A stretch of 64,000 nucleotides of DNA, from NCBI RefSeq assembly GCF_023343835.1, contig NC_064433.1:185211777-185275776 (forward strand), written 5' to 3'. The notes below the pieces were generated by a model. The model was not told where the DNA came from, searched no databases, and saw only the letters and a program-made list of their open reading frames with translations. A program made the position numbers and the translations under genes. This document shows, piece by piece, positions 59,930 through 64,000 of this stretch. Each line of letters starts with the position of its first letter. Within the stretch, counting starts at the first letter, position 1. The DNA comes from Lagopus muta (taxonomy: Eukaryota > Chordata > Aves > Galliformes > Phasianidae).

Positions 59930-60290
59930 ACAATTCAAACCTTAACTCAGAGCTTCACACAATCATTTCTGTTTAGGCATTTATACTGTAGACATGCAGT
60001 CATTCAGTAGCCTAAGCATAGTTTCTAGTGCCATTTGAGATGCCCCAGGGTATTCCATGTGGCTCTGAATAGTGTTCCAGTAGCTGATGTGCCATATCTG
60101 TCAGTCTCATACGGATGACTGGGACACTCTAAAGCATTGCAAATTGCACCATATGTTCAGACACCTAAAGTGAGCCTGTGGAGTGGAAGTCACCTCCAGA
60201 TTAAGGCATTTAAATTCAGATGCCCATGTGTAGGTGCCTACATGTGAGTTAAGTGCCTGAGCTCCTGCTTTAGTCAATGAAAATTTAATC
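59930..60290. repeat. Possible ancient palindromic repeat rich in TAGGCACCTA-like motifs
   Basis: Variants of one motif recur in both orientations: 'tttaggcattta' near 59972, 'tagcctaagc' near 60009, 'cacctaaagtg' near 60162, 'ttaaggcatttaa' near 60201, 'gtaggtgcctac' near 60231 and 'agttaagtgcctgagc' near 60247. I recall similar self-complementary 'taggcacctaa' sequences from turtle and crocodile repeats, but I cannot name the family. Confidence 0.35.
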
Positions 60291-62072
60291 ATTGCACTGG
60301 AGCCTGAAAAGCAATTCGGCTGACCCGACGGCTTTTGCCAGACTTAGGATAAATTGAATTGCTCTAGACTCTACTTCCTATATTGACAAGAGACTTGGAA
60401 CACGTGTCTGGAAGCCACATAGAACGCTTTAGGGCATCTCAAAGAGCACTAGAGGTTTACATGAGAACAAATGAATTAGTCAGTCTGCGCTGCTATAATG
60501 GGAACTCTGAAACTGCTTCACATGTAGACAAATATATGCAGGCATATTCAGCTACTAGTTTAATTTTAAATTAATCACAGCCTAAAGAATTAGAGAAGAT
60601 ACATACTGCGCTTGATATCTGAATGCACATCTACAGGTGCTACATATGTCACTTTTTCCATGTTGAACAGCAAATTTCATATGTTGAAACATAATTTCAA
60701 CAAATTCAAACAAGATGGGACTGTAAATCAATGGCAGAACTGGAGTTTACATGACTCAAAAGACCCAGCACAGACTTAGGAAACTGTAGACCAAAATCTA
60801 ATATACATCAACAGAAGCAAAAATGACAGCGTGAAGCTGAAGGCAATTACTGATTTGAAAAAAAAATATGAATTTAGTGCCTGCACTTGATGGGGCAGAC
60901 CCAGCAAAGTCTGCAAGCAGCAGACAGATTGATGCAGATGAATGGAGTGATGAGTTGGTGTTGTGAGGAAGTACTGAACAAAGAGATTAGGAGGCAGAGA
61001 AAGAAACCAAGTAGAAGTGCATCAGAAAAAGTTATTTTAAAATGGAAAAGGTGCCAATTCTGACACTGCATGGGTTGAGGCAGTTCTGCAAACCAACTGT
61101 ATGAAACAAGGAGTCATTCCTCTTTTATAGCCCCTAGCTCATGCACAGTAAAAAGCATTCTCTGTACCAAAATACATAGATCTCCACGTTTGTTGCCAAA
61201 GGTTCTGTTACTTGAGGAAATTTTGGCAAGGGAGATTGACAAATGCAATTAGCAAATATAACATAGGCTGGTTTATATCAAATATTTTGAGACATTTGCC
61301 CTTGAGGTTAGAGGGGAGATTCTTCTGGCTCCCATTTGTGAAGCTGGCTGGGGAAGAATAAAGGAGGTGAAAATAATGCCAGTCCTCAGTAACGACCCAT
61401 CGGGAGTGCCGTATGCTCCATACCGTGAGCTGTCAGGGAACCTTTAATTCCTAAGAAATATGGATATTCATTTATGCCTCACATGTGTCAGACACATTGG
61501 AGTTGACATTAAAAAATCAAGTTAGGCAAGTGCTGTAGTGTTACATCTTACATTTAAATCATTGTGTTGGCAATAATTTTTTATTTGAGCCTATTTGGGT
61601 GTGAAAAATGCTTGGCCAGAAAACTCTCCCATGTCAAGGTTCTATTAATAAAAGGAGATGGGATGGTGACTGAGACTGACAACTTTTGTGGTTTTTTTTA
61701 GGATTTTTTTTTTTTTTGGCCTAGTTCGTAGGTTTTGACAAGGAATTTGAGAGAGAACAAATGTCTTTAACAGGCAAAGAGGGGAATTAATTCACTGTTG
61801 TGCGTTATATGATAAGGTCATTACATCAGTGCTGGCTGAAAGCACGGAGACTACCTTATTCATTCTTTGCTTGTGAGTTTCCTCTGCTGGGAAACTGTTC
61901 ATGTGTTCTCTGCGCACCTTTCTAATGTCTTTCCCATGAGGAGGACTGTATCCAACAAGGAAAGAGGTGAAAAAAATATTATCATCAAATCCATATATAT
62001 ACTTTCGTGTTCTCTGTGGCTATTTAGGAGACTGATTTAAGCTTACTGTCTTCAGTTCTAGGCTGAAATCAC
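60291..62072. other. Unique AT-rich sequence, nothing recognised
   Basis: T-rich runs lie near 61690-61720. Frames at 60383-60574 and 60874-61071 have no domain. Confidence 0.5.
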
Positions 62073-62283
62073 ACTTTCTTTACACAGAGAGCAGTGAGGC
62101 CCTGGCACAGCTGCCCAGAGGGCTGTGGTGCCCCATTCCTGGAGGTGCTCAAGGCCAGGCTGGAGGGCCCTGGGCAGACTGAGCTGGTGGGGAGCAACCA
62201 GCCCTTGGCAGGGGGTTGGGGCTGGGTGGGCTTTAAGGTCCCTTCCGACCCAAACCATTCTGTGATTCTATGACTATGATTCT
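62073..62283 (+). mobile_element. CR1 LINE 3'-end fragment, GC-rich
   Basis: Plus-strand 'agtgaggccctggcacagct', 'gcccagagggctgtggtgcc', 'cctggaggtgctcaaggcca', 'gggctttaaggtcccttccg' and octamer tail 'aaccattctgtgattctatg'. It is markedly GC-rich compared with its flanks. Minus-strand frames at 62058-62290 are shadows. Confidence 0.95.
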
Positions 62284-63310
62284 TTCCCACGCTAAATTTT
62301 TTAGAGGTACATGTAACAAGCTACTCCATCCTAAAAATCAGAAGGCAGATTTATTACAAGCAACTGTGTTGTTGGGAAACCAAAGTACAGAGAAATAATT
62401 CTCCTGAAACCCATTTAGCCTAAATCTGTGTCAACGAAAACAAATAATCCCATATGTCATACTTCAGTCTAATCACTGAGATACATTCCTCATTACTAGA
62501 TAAAATACATGCATTTGCAAATCCATATACATAAGATATTGTCAGTCAATCACAACTATCTTTTACTGTCTCCACAGTTTGCTGCTGCTCAGTTGTTAGT
62601 TAGCATATCTGCAGCTGAGAGACTAGTAGGGCCCAAATAGTAGATTAGTAGGACTCTAACTAGTAGGAGATTAGTAGGACAGTAGACAGGTTAAGAGTCA
62701 AAGGGAAATAGGTGGACTTGAACCATATTCTTTGAAGAGATATTGGGCCATCGCTTTTGCCTAATTAGACATTTTCAGACTGTTTTTTGCTGGTTGTTTC
62801 TGCTTTTGTCATTAATTAGAGGTGTTTGCAGGAACTCTTTTTTCCTGACCACTGCCATGCAGCGAATTAAAAGCTGTTTTGAATCCCTGCCAGGGCACTT
62901 CTTCCTGTTTGGGTTTTGCAGAGCTACAATGTCATTCCTTACTGCAGAAAACCGAGGTAAGATTACATGAGAGATATCTTCCCATAAATATCAGCTGAAC
63001 TCTGTGAAATTTTGCCCACATGACAGGAAAAGGCATGAAAATATTAGTCTCTAATGGGGATAATTATCTCGACAAACTCTCTATATACCCAGCTTTCAAC
63101 AGTAAGAGAGACCTTTGCTTAAATAGCTCATGTCATTGCAGGGGAAGACTTATCTACTCTGGCAAGAGAACTACATTATTTTCCTCTCTAACTATGTCAG
63201 CAACAACTTTTCCACTTATAACAGCTTTTCAAGTGAGCCATCGAGTTAGGAGGGAGCCACTGCTGCCTAATAGTGTGGGCGAAGGAGACTAGAATCCAGC
63301 AGCAGTTCCA
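62284..63310. other. Unique sequence with a small degenerate tandem repeat
   Basis: A TAGTAGGA-based degenerate tandem repeat lies at 62620-62686. A plus-strand frame at 62743-62970 is hydrophobic at its start but unrecognised. Confidence 0.5.
62620..62686. repeat. Degenerate tandem repeat based on ACTAGTAGGAGATTAGTAGG
   Basis: AGTAG-containing units recur about six times within 67 bp with irregular spacing. Confidence 0.75.
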
Positions 63311-63750
63311 CACAGAATCATAGAATCATAGAATGGTTTGGGTTAGAGGGGATCTTGAAGATCATCTTGTTCCAATCCCCCTGATGTAGATAGGGAAACT
63401 TCCCTCTGGACCAGGATGCTCACAGACCCATTCAACTTGGCCCCAAATGCTTCCAGGGAGGGGGCATTCACAACCTCACTGGGAAATCTGTCTCAATGTC
63501 TCACCACCCTCACAGTAGAGAATTTCTTTCTGATATCTAGTTGAAATCTGTTCTCTTCCACTTTACAATTTCCCCTCATCCTGTCCCCACCTGCCTTTCT
63601 AAAAGTCTCTCCCCATCTTTCCTGTTTGCCCCCCTTCAGGTACTGGAAGGCTGCTATAAGGTCTCCTTGGAGCCTTCTCCAGGCTGAAGAGCCCAGCTCT
63701 CTCATCCTATCCTCATAGGGGTGGTGCTCCAGCCCTCTGATTATCATGCT
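63311..63750 (-). mobile_element. CR1 LINE 3'-end fragment, about 440 bp
   Basis: Inverted octamers 'cacagaatcatagaatcata', then 'gaatggtttgggttagaggg', 'ccatt...' landmarks including 'gggggcattcacaacctcac', 'aggtactggaaggctgctat' and 'ctccaggctgaagagcccag', ending in 'ggtgctccagccctctgatt'. The minus-strand frame at 63493-63831 crosses it without preserved RT motifs. Confidence 0.95.
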
Positions 63751-63979
63751 GCTGAGGATATTCAGTGAGATGACAGACAGATGTTGCAGCATAAAAGATC
63801 TGTCTTGGACTGCAAAGAGAAAAAACCCCATGGTGCAGTTGCTTCAGCAGTATGAGATATGGCGAGTGCTCTTTCTCATCACTTCATGCATTGAATTTTG
63901 GGATTGGTGGAGACACCACTGAATATCTTCTGTGGAGGCTGAAGAATGGTGAAATGAACAACATTAAATCAAAGGTCAT

Positions 63980-64000
63980 AATTATTTGAGTTGGAACAAA
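63980..64000 (-). mobile_element. Possible CR1 3' end cut by window edge
   Basis: 'attatttgagttggaacaaa' resembles the start of an inverted CR1 3' UTR (as at 33698-33718). Only 21 bases are available. Confidence 0.35.

Noticed and set aside
62922..62956. Possible 35-bp plus-strand exon between ttttgcag and gtaaga
   Set aside because: It has good sites but a tiny length not divisible by three, and no neighbouring exon was seen.
1..64000. tRNA, rRNA, CRISPR, riboswitch or bacterial-type operon features
   Set aside because: Looked for on both strands; nothing with the required structure was seen, and the repeat content marks the DNA as avian nuclear.

Overview
This window is non-coding bird DNA, most likely from chicken or another galliform. 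The evidence is the density of CR1 LINE fragments, many ending in the CR1-specific octamer tail (ATTCTATG or ATTCTGTG, seen on the + strand as CATAGAAT/CACAGAAT where the element is inverted), plus a fossil retrovirus whose integrase resembles those I know from avian genomes. I find no intact host gene and no rRNA, tRNA, CRISPR array or operon-like structure. The open frames in the window are short. Apart from those inside the retroelements, none has recognisable domains.

Layout. From 0 to 20 kb there are eight CR1 fragments in AT-rich unique sequence, including the longest one (10431-12315, a decayed RT-region copy on the minus strand lacking its 3' tail). There is also a 250-bp polypurine GGAAGGGA/GGAA array at 9832-10084. 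From 20.6 to 23.4 kb there is a retroelement block, all on the minus strand: a 480-bp LTR (20863-21342), a polypurine tract, a retroviral integrase C-terminal half with a complete D35E motif (21463 to about 22010), then a CR1 with a readable RT 'FADD' segment (22312-23400). From 23.4 to 32 kb there is unique AT-rich sequence, one plus-strand CR1 (28938-29674), several simple repeats, a possible poly(A)-tailed retrocopy end near 24.9 kb and a candidate 51-bp exon at 31587-31637. From 32.4 to 36.1 kb four CR1 fragments lie in the same orientation. From 37.5 to 38.1 kb a minus-strand frame with four internal stops carries a weak retroviral Env-like signature. At 41.6 and 45.3 kb two diverged copies of an unidentified repeat of about 380 bp lie in direct orientation. 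The rest, 46-64 kb, is unique sequence with scattered CR1 fragments and microsatellites.

Of the 21 clear CR1 fragments, 16 are inserted on the minus strand and 5 on the plus strand. Retroelements inside introns tend to lie antisense to the host gene. If the window is intronic, this would fit a host gene read on the plus strand, but that is inference only.

I did not find a new biological system. The most promising leads are the unidentified duplicated repeat (41.6/45.3 kb), the candidate exon at 31.6 kb, the Env-like fossil at 37.6-38.1 kb and the retrovirus fragment at 20.9-22.0 kb. Family and subfamily calls are from memory of consensus sequences; no alignment was run.
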